DNA from: Arthrobacter sp. NtRootA1
Lineage (GTDB): Bacteria; Actinomycetota; Actinomycetes; Actinomycetales; Micrococcaceae
Direction: 5' to 3'
NCBI RefSeq assembly: GCF_019976975.1
Contig: NZ_AP024630.1
Location: 3,658,001 to 3,722,000 of the forward strand
Length of the DNA stretch: 64,000 nt
Each line of letters opens with the position of its first letter. Positions within the stretch are counted from its first letter, which is position 1. Below the pieces are notes generated by a model that saw nothing but the letters and a program-made list of their open reading frames with translations, was not told the origin of the DNA and did not search any database. A program made the translations under genes and the position numbers. Shown piece by piece: positions 16,620 through 26,124 of the stretch.

Positions 16620-17072
16620 CTATTGGGTGAGCCGGGACCTGGCGGTGGATCTTGCTTCAACGGGGATTCCCTCAGGCAGCAGGAAGGTGACCAAGGGCGG
16701 ATGGGCGACGGCAGTTAAGACCACCAGCGCTGTACCGCCGGGTGAACTACCCGTTTCAGGAGAAATTTCCAAGTGATCGTGCGTTGAAAAGGCTTCGCTG
16801 TTTCCCAGATACAGTTCAACCGCGCCCAGCACCCGCTCGTCCACCAGCGACGCCGAGGGCGCACCGCTTCCTCCGATGTCACCCACCACGTACGAGTCTG
16901 CAGCAGCAAGTGCGGCGCCATCAGCCAAGGACAGAAGTTTCTTATGCTCCAGGTAAATCGCCGAAGCAGCCATTACCACCGCGGCCAACAGGAGCGCCAG
17001 AAGTACGAATCCTACGATCAGCACGGTCATCTGGCCCTCTTCCGCTTTGCGCCCTATTCGCCCCATCACCAT
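16620..17072 (-). CDS. TadG/TadE-like pilus assembly minor pilin (Tad operon)
   Basis: 150 residues. AGGAGGAG lies eight bases before the ATG. A basic N-terminus is followed by GQMTVLIVGFVLLALLLAAVVMAA (one helix, about 13-37) and the motif LADGAALAAADSY found in Flp-assembly TadE/G-like proteins. The remaining part is extracytoplasmic. It is the last gene of the minus-strand Tad operon. Its role is assumed to be a pseudopilin or anchor of the Flp pilus. Confidence 0.8.
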   Translation of the reverse strand: MVMGRIGRKAEEGQMTVLIVGFVLLALLLAAVVMAASAIYLEHKKLLSLADGAALAAADSYVVGDIGGSGAPSASLVDERVLGAVELYLGNSEAFSTHDHLEISPETGSSPGGTALVVLTAVAHPPLVTFLLPEGIPVEARSTARSRLTQ

Positions 17073-17100
17073 GTTTACGGCTCCTCCTCACGTTGACGAT

Positions 17101-17655
17101 TCACTTAAAGCGGCCAACGACTTGTGTGGCAGAGGCATTGAGCACGGCAGCGTTCAGATGTAGGGAGTCGCCAAACGGCACCATCGGCAACGGGACAGTC
17201 AGTCGAACCCAAACTGTCACTGCTGCGCCCGCTGAAAGGCATTCTGCCCGGTCGCACGTGATCTCCATCTTGGCCGCTTGCGCCGGGTAGCCGTAGTCCT
17301 TCAACGCCATGAGGACGCTCTGTTCTGCGCTGGTCCTCGCCAGGGCGGGTTCAGTTTGGGAGACAAAGACCTTGGCCGCCTGATCCGCAGCACCCACCAC
17401 CGCGAAGGATCCGCCTTGGATTTGGCCCACGGTTACCAGGAAATAGACAACCGGGACCATGAGCATCAGTGCCAGGAACGTAAACTCCACGATGGCACTG
17501 CCGCGTTGCCTTTCGACGTCGGTACCCACTGTGGATATGTCTTGATATGGTCCGAACGCCAACCGCCAAGCCTTGGTCAGCAGATGCCTGCGGCGGTTCA
17601 AGGGCGAAGCGGGAAACGGCGCGGGAGCCAGAACATCACTTTGGAAGGGCAGCAT
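17101..17655 (-). CDS. TadE-family pseudopilin
   Basis: 184 residues from the ATG at 17655, preferred to the ATG at 17679 because GGAGG stands nine bases ahead of it. A 50-residue basic cytoplasmic lead precedes the TadE-like core ERQRGSAIVEFTFLALMLMVPVVYFLV, with the conserved Glu at position 5 of the helix (SAIVEF). The C-terminal part has two cysteines (TCDRAECL). It overlaps the upstream TadE-like gene by about 20 bases. Belongs to the Flp pilus minor pilins. Confidence 0.82.
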   Translation of the reverse strand: MLPFQSDVLAPAPFPASPLNRRRHLLTKAWRLAFGPYQDISTVGTDVERQRGSAIVEFTFLALMLMVPVVYFLVTVGQIQGGSFAVVGAADQAAKVFVSQTEPALARTSAEQSVLMALKDYGYPAQAAKMEITCDRAECLSAGAAVTVWVRLTVPLPMVPFGDSLHLNAAVLNASATQVVGRFK

Positions 17656-18100
17656 GTCCGGTAACCTCCATGACTCCACGCGGTCCGATAAGCCCCACGA
17701 CTGGCATAGGCGCCCTCACGGTCACTTCCAATGCCCGGATTCCATCCAGATTCCTTTCGGCGGTGGTCACATCTGCCGCGAAATCGTCATTGAGCGCCGT
17801 TTCAATCAGTTCGGACGCCCTGGCCTCCGCGTCCGTTTCCGTTCGATCGGCAAGGGTTCCATATCGCGCTCCGGACGCGGCGGCATCAACAATCGTGTTT
17901 CGGACGTGAAGGACAAGCGTGAGCTGGACGATCGCCATGAATAGCAAGGTCAACAGGGCCCCAATCATCACGAAATCGATAACCGCGGAACCTCGTTCCC
18001 CGCTATGAGGCGCGTCGGGACGTTTTGATTCAGGGGGGCTTTCAAATGCGCAGGACAGGCGGAGTGTGTGATATTTTCTGCGGGACCAGGCTTGTCCCAT
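17636..18100 (-). CDS. TadE-like pseudopilin
   Basis: 154 residues. The core ERGSAVIDFVMIGALLTLLFMAIVQL has Asp where TadE usually has Glu in the SAxxEF motif. The extracytoplasmic part follows HVRNTIVDAAASGARYGT, a common TadE pattern. AGGAG abuts the ATG with no spacer, so initiation probably relies on coupling to the gene before it, whose stop is three bases upstream; the true start is uncertain. Second of two TadE-like genes. Confidence 0.78.
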   Translation of the reverse strand: MGQAWSRRKYHTLRLSCAFESPPESKRPDAPHSGERGSAVIDFVMIGALLTLLFMAIVQLTLVLHVRNTIVDAAASGARYGTLADRTETDAEARASELIETALNDDFAADVTTAERNLDGIRALEVTVRAPMPVVGLIGPRGVMEVTGHAALPK

Positions 18101-18103
18101 CTC

Positions 18104-18343
18104 CTAGTTGCCCACTTTGGCCATGGCCTGCGTGAAGAGGTCCGCCAGCGCTGGCGATGCAATTGCGAGGAGTCCCGCGACCAATATTGCGGACATTAGT
18201 GTGATCATCACCCACCCCGGGACGTCACCCCGCTCACGGTGTTCCAGCGGCGCAACATTTCGCGACGTCACGGCGCAGGCCCATGAGAAAAAGGGCCAAG
18301 TCATCGTGTTTGCGGCAGAAAACGATCGTCCATGCTTCTTCAT
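18104..18343 (-). CDS. Small Flp-pilin-like membrane protein
   Basis: 79 residues from the ATG at 18343 (GGGGA upstream); the frame extends to 18379. A 50-residue lead is followed by a single helix, GWVMITLMSAILVAGLLAIASP, and a short tail ALADLFTQAMAKVGN. Size, single helix, small tail and location between tadC and the TadE genes suggest the major Flp pilin. However, the usual G/XXXXEY processing site is not seen, and no prepilin peptidase gene is in the window. Call is from context. Confidence 0.6.
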   Translation of the reverse strand: MKKHGRSFSAANTMTWPFFSWACAVTSRNVAPLEHRERGDVPGWVMITLMSAILVAGLLAIASPALADLFTQAMAKVGN

Positions 18344-18430
18344 TATTTTCCCCAATGTGTGTGTTTGTATCGCTGGCATTAAGCGATGGGTGGATAGAGA
18401 TCATTGGTCAAGGCGCCCGGCTTGGTCCCG

Positions 18431-19372
18431 TCAAAGGCTCAGCTGCAAGGCGGCAAGTGCTGGAAACGCTGCGAAAATTACCGTTAGTGGAAGGACTCCG
18501 AATACCAGGGGCACCATCATGCCGATTTCTTTTCGACCGGCTGATTCCATCAATTCCCGCTTCGCAGCGTCGCGGACATCGGCGGCTTGCGCCCGAAGTA
18601 CATCGGCCAACGGAGTCCCCCGCTCCACGGCCACCACCAGTCCGTCAACGAATCGGACGAGGGGCGGCAGTTGCGTCCGGGTAGAGAACGCTTGGAGTGC
18701 TTGGACCAAGGACTTTCCTGATCTCGTATCCGCCAGAACCGCGGTGAACTCCTTGGCCAGTTCGCCGGTGGAGGTACGGGAGATCCTGTCCATCGCACCC
18801 ACTGCGCTCTCTCCGGCGGCGACGGCCAGCGCCATGAGTTCGGCAAGGCTGGGAAACTCCGCGAGAATTACCGATTCGCGGCGCTTAATTTTTTGGCCAA
18901 GCACGAAATCGCGGAGCACGTATCCACAAAAGGCAGCCCCGATTACCGCCACCAGTGATGGAAGCGGGCTGAATCGTCCGGAGGCAGCACCCAGCCCTAC
19001 GCCGACCACAGCAAGCAGGAAACCGGCTGCGGCCCACACCAGTTGCTCCGCCCTGAAGTCCAACACGCTTTTCGCGGACCCGGCACGAGCGAGTCTCTTT
19101 CGCAACGCTGGGCCGCCGCCGTTAAAGCGGGACAAGTAGCCAATTCCGTCCTGGATAACCGGGCGGAGTATGCGTTCCAATGGTCCAAAGGGTGTCAGAT
19201 TATGTGTAGGCGCCCGAAGGAGGCGCGACTCGAGATTATGCGACCTAAGCTGCGGGTGAATGCGCTCCGCGAAAGTCCGGCCACGCATGAATGGAAGCCG
19301 CACCAGGATCAACCATGTCCCTGAACCCAGGAGTAGTCCGAGGAGTGTTGCGATGGCGGTCGAGGTGCTCAT
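18431..19372 (-). CDS. tadC: Tad inner-membrane platform protein TadC (T2SS F family)
   Basis: 313 residues from the ATG at 19372, which overlaps the tadB stop by four bases; a longer reading to 19429 is less likely. The T2SSF domain includes FPSLAELMALAVAAGESAVGAMDRISR and ELAKEFTAVLADTRSGKSLVQAL, with helices near the N-terminus, in the middle and at the C-terminus. With TadB it forms the platform on which the TadA ATPase acts. Confidence 0.9.
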   Translation of the reverse strand: MSTSTAIATLLGLLLGSGTWLILVRLPFMRGRTFAERIHPQLRSHNLESRLLRAPTHNLTPFGPLERILRPVIQDGIGYLSRFNGGGPALRKRLARAGSAKSVLDFRAEQLVWAAAGFLLAVVGVGLGAASGRFSPLPSLVAVIGAAFCGYVLRDFVLGQKIKRRESVILAEFPSLAELMALAVAAGESAVGAMDRISRTSTGELAKEFTAVLADTRSGKSLVQALQAFSTRTQLPPLVRFVDGLVVAVERGTPLADVLRAQAADVRDAAKRELMESAGRKEIGMMVPLVFGVLPLTVIFAAFPALAALQLSL

Positions 19373-20226
19373 CGCAGGACCCGCCCATCTTCGGGTAACG
19401 CCCCAATGCGCAGCATGACTGCGTAACACAAAACCGAGACGATAAGCCCGCCGAGCAGCACCACGGCCCCAATTCCGGAGTTGTAGGCAAGCATGGCTTC
19501 AGGTCTACCGGCCATGACCACCAAGACTATCCAGGGTGCTGCGACGGCAAGCCGGGCACCGTTTACGGTCCAGGACTGCCTGGCCTCGAGTTCGCTGCGC
19601 GTCCGGGCGCTTTCCCGAAGAAACCCGGCCAACGTACCCAACATGCGCCCGAGGTCCGAGCCACCCACCTCCCGGGTCATGCGAAGTGCCTCGATGATCC
19701 GGTCAGCCACCGGATCTGCCAGGCGGTCCTTGAGTTTGTTGACAGCCGCATCGAACTGACCGCCGGACCTATAGTCGGCACCAAAATCCAGGAACAGGCT
19801 CCTTAGTTCGGCCGGCCCGTTGTGTCCAAGTTGGATCAAGGCCTCTGGCAAAGCCAGACCGGCGCGAATGGCGGATCTGAGGTGGTCAACAACATCGGGC
19901 CACAGTTGGCGCAGGGTGGCACGGCGTTTCCGCGCCCGCCGACGCACGAGGCCAAAAGGGATCCAAGCGCCAAAGAGGCCGAAACAAAGGCAGACCGGCA
20001 ATGACGCGGTCACAACGAAAAACAGGAGCATCGCGATGATTCCGCATCCAGTGCAACTGAGAAGGAGGCCCGCACTCGTGACCTTTTCTATGCCCGCTGA
20101 GAGCAAGAGATGTTCAAGCCGTCGTGGTCGGGGTTCCCTTGCCCTGACGCCTGGCGGATGCTCCCAGGTGGACCACCAGATAAGTAATGCTCCACCGCCG
20201 CAAAGGATGCCCAACAGCGGTGCCAT
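19369..20226 (-). CDS. tadB: Tad inner-membrane platform protein TadB (T2SS F family)
   Basis: 285 residues. Two N-terminal helices, then the T2SSF domain (LWPDVVDHLRSAIRAGLALPEALIQLGHNGP and TREVGGSDLGRMLGTLAGFLRESARTR) and C-terminal helices. Its ATG shares one base with the tadA stop (TAATG), a sign of coupled translation. Paired with tadC downstream. Confidence 0.9.
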   Translation of the reverse strand: MAPLLGILCGGGALLIWWSTWEHPPGVRAREPRPRRLEHLLLSAGIEKVTSAGLLLSCTGCGIIAMLLFFVVTASLPVCLCFGLFGAWIPFGLVRRRARKRRATLRQLWPDVVDHLRSAIRAGLALPEALIQLGHNGPAELRSLFLDFGADYRSGGQFDAAVNKLKDRLADPVADRIIEALRMTREVGGSDLGRMLGTLAGFLRESARTRSELEARQSWTVNGARLAVAAPWIVLVVMAGRPEAMLAYNSGIGAVVLLGGLIVSVLCYAVMLRIGALPEDGRVLR

Positions 20227-21449
20227 TAGTTCAGTTCCAGCAGCGCGGCCACATCAAAACCTGCCACGGCAAACTTTTCGACCGCGGGCATGGAGTTGGC
20301 TTTGGGCTGCAACTGCCCTTCCAGCATGCGGAACACCACCGAGGATTCGATGACGCCGTTTTCCACACGGCGTCCCAACGACAGGATTTCGGTTACCTGC
20401 CTGCGCCCATTGGCCTGCCTGGCACAATGCACCACCAAGTCAATGCACGAAGCAACTGTGGGCAGGACGAATGCACTGGAAATGTTCGCCCCTGCCAGCA
20501 AAGGCAGCGTGCAAATCTTGGTGACGGCATCATGTGCCGAATTGGCATGGACTGTGCACATGCCAGGCAGCCCGGAATTCAACGCGATCAGCATGTCCAG
20601 GCTTTCGGCTTCGCGGACTTCGCCAACCACCAGGCGATCAGGTCTCATGCGAAGGGCTTCTTTAACGAGCCTTCGCAACGGAATTTCTCCATGACCTTCC
20701 AGGTTCGGTTGCCTGCATTGCAGACCCACAACATCACGCAGAGGGAGTTGCAATTCAAAGATCTCTTCAACGGTCACAACGCGCTCACGTGAGCCAATGC
20801 TTGCCGAAAGGCAGTTCAACATTGTGGTCTTCCCTGCCTGGGTCGCACCGGAAACGAGGATGTTGAGTCCGCTTGCAACGGCTGCGCCAAGGAATCTGGC
20901 GGATTGGGGTGTGAGGCTTCCCAACTCGACGAGATGCTCAAGCCGGTTCGCCCTGGCGATGAACTTTCTGATGTTGACGGCCCAGTGCTTCCTGGTCACG
21001 TCTGGAATAGCAACATGCAATCGTGACCCGTCCGGCAGGGCCGCATCCACGAACGGTGACGACAAGTCCAGCCGCCGTCCCGAACTCTTGAGCATCCGTT
21101 CAACGAGGTCCCGGATTTGCTGTTCGCTCAGGGTGATGCCCGTCAGCTCGGACTCCCCATTACGCGCGACATAAATCTCGTGGGGCGCGTTGATCCAAAT
21201 TTCCTCAATTCCGGGATCATCCAGGAACGGCTGCAGGGGTCCGAATCCCGCTACGGCGTCAAAGACGTGCCTGCGGGCGGTTTCCAGATGTCCCAATGGC
21301 GGAAGGGGTCCAAGGAGCGCCCTCTCGTCATAGTCGTTGACCGCGTCCTCAACCAAGCGTCGGACTTCCGCGGTCTGCTCGAAAGGGTCCAAGCCGCGGC
21401 GTCTGATAAGTTCGCGGACCTCACCTTCCACAATCCCAACGGCCTCCAT
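20226..21449 (-). CDS. tadA: Tad/Flp pilus assembly ATPase TadA (CpaF)
   Basis: 407 residues from the ATG at 21449, preceded by GGGGGAA; upstream in-frame codons to 21533 look untranslated. Secretion ATPase motifs: Walker A SGATQAGKTTML, Walker B RPDRLVVGEVREAES, and HANSAHDAVTK (histidine box). TadA powers Flp pilus extension at the inner membrane. First gene of the operon tadA-tadB-tadC-pilin-TadE-TadE-TadG. The Micrococcus luteus counterpart is needed for natural transformation, so DNA uptake is a plausible role. Confidence 0.95.
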   Translation of the reverse strand: MEAVGIVEGEVRELIRRRGLDPFEQTAEVRRLVEDAVNDYDERALLGPLPPLGHLETARRHVFDAVAGFGPLQPFLDDPGIEEIWINAPHEIYVARNGESELTGITLSEQQIRDLVERMLKSSGRRLDLSSPFVDAALPDGSRLHVAIPDVTRKHWAVNIRKFIARANRLEHLVELGSLTPQSARFLGAAVASGLNILVSGATQAGKTTMLNCLSASIGSRERVVTVEEIFELQLPLRDVVGLQCRQPNLEGHGEIPLRRLVKEALRMRPDRLVVGEVREAESLDMLIALNSGLPGMCTVHANSAHDAVTKICTLPLLAGANISSAFVLPTVASCIDLVVHCARQANGRRQVTEILSLGRRVENGVIESSVVFRMLEGQLQPKANSMPAVEKFAVAGFDVAALLELN

Positions 21450-21549
21450 ATTTCCCCCAAAAAACCTTCGTGTCCGTATCCGAGAGGCGTATCTCGAGTG
21501 ACCTACGCTAAGGGAGCCGCTGTCGAGGGCCAAGTTGTGCTTGGCGGGT

Positions 21550-21560
21550 TGTGGATAACT
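21550..21560 (-). promoter_or_regulatory. AGTTATCCACA motif upstream of the Tad operon (DnaA-box-like)
   Basis: Reads AGTTATCCACA toward tadA and ends 100 bases before its ATG. It contains the 9-mer TTATCCACA, a perfect DnaA box. The same 11-mer stands before two other operons in this window (42679 and 56535) at similar distance and in the same orientation. Confidence 0.6.
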
Positions 21561-21736
21561 ATTGGAACAAGAGTCCCTTCAGCATCGCCTGTACCACTAG
21601 TCACTCCAGTTTCCGAATGTTAGGGTAAAGCCCGTTAGGAGCTGGCCTTTGGTCCCATGCGCAGGCGCCCGCCCCGGAGCTTGTCAGCAAGCCACACCAT
21701 GCGCCGCTGAACCGCGGCACAGGGCCGGAATTGGAT

Positions 21737-24451
21737 ATGACAAGAACCCCCATAGAGTTGGTCCGTCGCTTGCCGCTTGCAAGGACTGGAATCACCCTTT
21801 GCCTGGCCCTCCTTGCAGGGACTTTTTCCGGCATTCCTGCATGGGCGGAGGACTCCGGCCCACGCCCGGCTCCCGCCCCCATCGCTGAACAGACGCCGCC
21901 CGCAGCGGACTCGCTTCGTCCATCCGGTTCGGGGAGCACCTCGGACAGCGCCCCGACGGTGACCGACCAGCCGCAGGTGCCTACCGCCGTCGAGCCTTCA
22001 CCTTCGGTTGCACCGCTGCCGGCCGTCGGCCCTGCTCCGGACGATCAAGCAACGCTGCCTACTACGAAAGCAATGCCTGGCAGTGCTCCGGATGCCGAGA
22101 CCATGAAAGCGGCAATGCGCGCCGCAATTCCTGCTGGCGGGGCAGAGATGGGTCAGCGCTCACCCAGGGTCATTGCAGCAAAGCAAGGCAGCGGAAATTC
22201 AGGGCCTGCTGGCGCACGCACAGTGGGACAGGTGGTGCCGATGGACGCCGATCCAGGTCATTGGAGACCAACCATCGGTATCCATGGACAGGACGTCAGC
22301 GCGCACCAGGGCAACGTCGACTGGCAAAGCCAATGGAACGAAGGATCCCGCTGGGCTTACGTGAAGGCCTCCGAGGGCAACTATTACCTGAACGAAAACT
22401 ATGCACAGCAATATAACGGATCCCGCAACGCCGGCATGGTCCGCGGCGCCTATCACTTCGCCATCCCCAACTGGTCTTCGGGTGCGGACCAAGCGAGATA
22501 CTTCGTGGCAAATGGCGGCGGATGGACAGCGGACGGTTACACACTTCCTCCAGTCCTGGACATCGAATACAACCCCTACGCCGGACGGACCATCAATGGC
22601 TTCTACTTCGGCAACACGTGCTACAACATGTCCAAGGCACAACTTGGACAGTGGGCTGCCGATTTCGGCAACACGGTCAAAGCCCTGACGGGGCGTTTTC
22701 CCGTCGTTTACAGCACCACTGACTGGTGGAATACGTGTGTGGGAAACTCCACGTTCGGGAGTTACCCGCTGTGGATCGCCTCGTACTGGAACAACCCCAC
22801 GAACTCCCCTGGCTCCTTGCCCGCCAGCTGGGGCAACTACACCATGTGGCAGTACAGCAGCACCGGGCCGTTCGAAGGTGATTCCAACATCTTCAACGGC
22901 AGCTATGATCAGCTGCGGACGTTCGCACGTGGCGCCTCAGCCCCCTCCAACCCGTCCATCAAGTCCGGTGCTGACCTCCTGGCTACAAGCTCAACCGGCA
23001 GGCTCGATGCATTTCCGGCGGACGGAAGTGGCCGGATCACTGGTCCAGTGGCCATCGGTTCGGGGTGGACGGGTGCAAAATCGCTCTACGTCGTCGATTG
23101 GAACCAGGACGGTGTTCAGGACATTCTTTCTCAGTGGTCCGACGGAACGCTGAAAGTCTTCCGGGGTGCTCCTGGCGGCAGCTTCTATGCTCCCATCCAA
23201 GTCGGTTCCGGTTGGCAGGAAATGTCCCTGACCGTGGGTTGGTGGAACTCCAAAGATGCCTATCCGGGCGTTATAGGACAGGACTATCTGGGCAATCTGT
23301 ACAGGTACCCCAACACAGGAGGTGGAGCGCTTGGGGGTGGCGTCTTGATTGGGACAGGCTTCAGCGGCCACCAGCTGAACCAGATCGACTTCGATGGCGA
23401 CGGCAGCCAGGACATCGTTACGCGCACTTCCGATGGCACTCTTCGACTGTACCGTTCGAATGGCTTGGGTAGCTTCCTCAACCAAGCCGCCCAGGTGATC
23501 GGTTCCGGATGGAATGGCATGACGTCGGTAAGTTCAGCAATCGGCTTCAGCGGCGCCGGTTCCCAGGGACTCCATGCCCGCACCGCCAATGGTGACCTCT
23601 ACTATTACCCAGCCGTCGCGGGTTCGTGGGGCGACCGCAGTCTCATCGGACTGGGCTGGGATGACGCGATCCGGATCAGCGACGCTCCCCTGGATGTTGA
23701 GACAACACTCGGCATCGACCCGGAGGATGTTGTCGCGGTCCGTGCCGATGCCAACCTCTACCGCTATCCCGGGACTGGTACCACTGCCCTTCTACCGGAA
23801 GACCTCATCGGAACAGGGTGGGCCGGCCTGAAGGCCGGGTTTGTCACGGATTGGAACGGAGACGGCGCCCTGGACATTGTGGCGCAGTGGGCCGACGGCC
23901 GGCTTAACGTCTACCCGGGCAAGACGGGCAGCGGTTTTGGGGCTCCCATCGCCCTCGGCAGTAACTGGAAGGACTGGACGCTAAGCGTTGGGACATGGAA
24001 AAAGGCCGATGCACATCCCGGAATCGTAGGATACGACTCCACGGGTCGCCTCTACTACTTCAGCAACCCCAGCGGAAAGACGGTGTCCACCGGTATCTCC
24101 ATCGGAGTCGGTTGGACTGGCTTGGACATAGTTCAAATGGACTTTGACAAAGACTCCAATGCCGATCTCCTGGCGAAAAACGCAGCGGGCGATCTGAAAC
24201 TGTACCGTTCCAACGGCACCGGCAACTTCATGCAGGAAGCTGCAGCGGTGGTCGGAACAGGTTGGAACGTCATCACAAGTTTCGGTGCCGTCCGCGGATT
24301 TGCCGGAGCCGGCTCCAGCGGTGTCATCGCCCGGACCACCCTGGGTGAGCTGCGGTACTACCCTGTGGGTTCGAACAGCTCGTGGGGAACACCAACACGG
24401 ATCGGCACAGGCTGGAATTCCCTAACGATTCTGGCACCAGCGGCAAAATAG
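21737..24451 (+). CDS. Secreted GH25 lysozyme-like muramidase with FG-GAP/VCBS repeats
   Basis: 904 residues. A signal peptide (about 1-38, ending GIPAWA) and a Pro/Ala/Ser-rich linker (to about 165) precede a GH25 domain (about 170-385) with GQDVSAHQGNVDW and the catalytic acid pair in PVLDIEYNPY. From about 400 to the end are two groups of FG-GAP-like blades (DWNQDGVQDILSQW, DFDGDGSQDIVTRTSDG, DWNGDGALDIVAQWADG, DFDKDSNADLLAK), probably a calcium-binding propeller. It is expected to cut peptidoglycan outside the cell. The gene is divergent from tadA; the ATG at 21737 is preferred over a TTG six bases earlier. Confidence 0.92.
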   Translation: MTRTPIELVRRLPLARTGITLCLALLAGTFSGIPAWAEDSGPRPAPAPIAEQTPPAADSLRPSGSGSTSDSAPTVTDQPQVPTAVEPSPSVAPLPAVGPAPDDQATLPTTKAMPGSAPDAETMKAAMRAAIPAGGAEMGQRSPRVIAAKQGSGNSGPAGARTVGQVVPMDADPGHWRPTIGIHGQDVSAHQGNVDWQSQWNEGSRWAYVKASEGNYYLNENYAQQYNGSRNAGMVRGAYHFAIPNWSSGADQARYFVANGGGWTADGYTLPPVLDIEYNPYAGRTINGFYFGNTCYNMSKAQLGQWAADFGNTVKALTGRFPVVYSTTDWWNTCVGNSTFGSYPLWIASYWNNPTNSPGSLPASWGNYTMWQYSSTGPFEGDSNIFNGSYDQLRTFARGASAPSNPSIKSGADLLATSSTGRLDAFPADGSGRITGPVAIGSGWTGAKSLYVVDWNQDGVQDILSQWSDGTLKVFRGAPGGSFYAPIQVGSGWQEMSLTVGWWNSKDAYPGVIGQDYLGNLYRYPNTGGGALGGGVLIGTGFSGHQLNQIDFDGDGSQDIVTRTSDGTLRLYRSNGLGSFLNQAAQVIGSGWNGMTSVSSAIGFSGAGSQGLHARTANGDLYYYPAVAGSWGDRSLIGLGWDDAIRISDAPLDVETTLGIDPEDVVAVRADANLYRYPGTGTTALLPEDLIGTGWAGLKAGFVTDWNGDGALDIVAQWADGRLNVYPGKTGSGFGAPIALGSNWKDWTLSVGTWKKADAHPGIVGYDSTGRLYYFSNPSGKTVSTGISIGVGWTGLDIVQMDFDKDSNADLLAKNAAGDLKLYRSNGTGNFMQEAAAVVGTGWNVITSFGAVRGFAGAGSSGVIARTTLGELRYYPVGSNSSWGTPTRIGTGWNSLTILAPAAK

Positions 24452-24471
24452 TACGCAAGCAGTCCAGTTTC

Positions 24472-24510
24472 GAGGGCCCTTTCGTGGAAATCTTCCATGA
24501 AGGGGCCCTC
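24472..24510 (+). terminator. Hairpin terminator after the GH25 gene
   Basis: GAGGGCCCTTTCGTGGAA and its near-perfect complement form a long stem just downstream of the stop. The T-run is weak. The rest of 24452-24700 shows only the leader of the next gene. Confidence 0.65.
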
Positions 24511-24700
24511 CCTTGATTCCCGGCAGACTGCCATGCCTGGGCGGGCGATAAATATCGCCCAGGAGCGGGCAAATTTCGCGGATCACATGGTCTAATGAAG
24601 GTGGTCTCACGTATTGGCTGTTCAGCGCTTTTTGGGATACGGACTTTGTTTGGGGGCAAGCGAAGATCACCCATTGCGCACAATCAAGGAGTGATCTTTT

Positions 24701-26047
24701 ATGGCGTTTAGAGTTGGAACTGCAAGCGCTGACATTACGCCGTCGCTGAGCACCAATCCGTATATGGCCGGATATGGCACCACCGATGGCGGACGCGAGG
24801 CCACCAGCAGTTCACCGTTCGAGCCCCTGTATGCTCGGGCAATCCTCATCTGGGAAGACGCACATCCCCACATCATCATCTCGTTGGACGTTCTGGCACT
24901 GCCTCGGGCCATGCATCAAAGGATCCGCGACAGGATCATTCAACTCGCGGATTGGTCCAGCAGCGACATCCTGATCCAGGCGACGCATACGCACAACGGT
25001 CCAGCACTGATCGATACGTTGCATCCCTACATGGCGTATGGGTTGGCAGACCTTGGGTTGCTCCGCTCGTACAGCGCCGATCTGGAAGACACGATCGTTG
25101 ACCTTGCCCAGGAAGCCCTGGATGCCAATGAAATTGCAGTGACTTTCGACTACAAAGTCTCAACACAGAATTTTTCCGCCAACAGAGTGGGGCTTCCCTA
25201 TACAGAAACGGCCGTCCCCATTCTCGTGGCCAGGCGCGGCAACGGTACACCTGCAGCCGTGATTTTCAGCTATGGCTGCCACCCCATCAGTGCAGGCTTG
25301 CGCACGCTGTTTGACGGAGATTTCGCAGCAGGTGCCTGCAATTACATCGAGAACCGTAACCCGAATTGCTTCGCCATGTTTGTGCAGGGACCCGCTGGGG
25401 ACCAAGACCCAGGCGGGGTCCGCAGCTGGGAGCTCAGGGACCAGCATGGGGACGCCCTCGGCGCGACCGTCAATTCAAATATGCAGTCGGCCGGACGGGC
25501 ACTCAGCGGCCCGATGGTGACTCGATACCAGGAGGTCCAGCTTCCATTGGACATCACGACGACGGTCAGCAACCTGGCCGCCGTGCGTGCCGCGTATGTG
25601 GCTCGTTTGGGGAACCCCAATGGCCAGCCGCAGTGGTATCAGCGTCATGCCCAGGTAATGATCGGCCGTATCGACAGCAACAGCTACAAGACAGCGGTGC
25701 CCTCCCCGTTCCAAGTGTGGAAGTTCAACGGAAGCCCCCAGCTTAAGATCGCCATGATCGGCGGCGAGCTCGTCAGTGGATATGGGGCGTATTTCCGGAA
25801 TCGCAACGGCGGAACCAACGGCATCATCGTCGGCGGATATGCCAATGAGTCCTGCTGCTACATACCAAGCAATGAATTTTTTCCGCCCAACATGCCACTC
25901 GGCAGCTATGAGGGTGGCTGGGAGCCGGATTACCCAGGAATTGCTGGTGGCTCAATGACCGTCTATGGACATCTGGCCCATTTCAAGGCGGGTACGAATG
26001 GCGTGGAGACCACACTTATCAATGCGATGAATACCTTGCTTGCCTGA
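24701..26047 (+). CDS. Neutral/alkaline ceramidase-like amidohydrolase
   Basis: 448 residues. The N-terminus FRVGTASADITPSLSTNPYMAGYG matches the neutral/alkaline non-lysosomal ceramidase superfamily, and ATHTHNGP holds the His-x-His zinc ligands. A later SYGCHPISAG and VQGPAGDQDP fit the same fold. It lacks the immunoglobulin-like C-terminal domain of true ceramidases (usually about 650-700 residues), and no signal peptide is seen. The substrate is open. AAGGAG lies 11 bases before the ATG. Terminators on both sides mark it as a single-gene unit. Confidence 0.75.
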   Translation: MAFRVGTASADITPSLSTNPYMAGYGTTDGGREATSSSPFEPLYARAILIWEDAHPHIIISLDVLALPRAMHQRIRDRIIQLADWSSSDILIQATHTHNGPALIDTLHPYMAYGLADLGLLRSYSADLEDTIVDLAQEALDANEIAVTFDYKVSTQNFSANRVGLPYTETAVPILVARRGNGTPAAVIFSYGCHPISAGLRTLFDGDFAAGACNYIENRNPNCFAMFVQGPAGDQDPGGVRSWELRDQHGDALGATVNSNMQSAGRALSGPMVTRYQEVQLPLDITTTVSNLAAVRAAYVARLGNPNGQPQWYQRHAQVMIGRIDSNSYKTAVPSPFQVWKFNGSPQLKIAMIGGELVSGYGAYFRNRNGGTNGIIVGGYANESCCYIPSNEFFPPNMPLGSYEGGWEPDYPGIAGGSMTVYGHLAHFKAGTNGVETTLINAMNTLLA

Positions 26048-26063
26048 CTGGATGGACTGTGTG

Positions 26064-26095
26064 AAGGCGCGGATCCAAGAGGGTCCGCGCCTTTC
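26064..26095 (+). terminator. Terminator after the ceramidase-like gene
   Basis: AAGGCGCGGATCC, loop AAGA, GGGTCCGCGCCTTT. Perfect inverted arms; it may also serve the convergent lipoprotein gene. Confidence 0.8.
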
Positions 26096-26124
26096 CGTGT
26101 CTGCCCCTTCAGGGAGTCGCCTAC

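Noticed and set aside
17531..18925. Other DnaA-box-like strings (TGTGGATAT near 17531, GTATCCACA near 18911)
   Set aside because: Each differs from TTATCCACA by one base and lies inside a coding region, so they were not counted with the three intergenic motifs.
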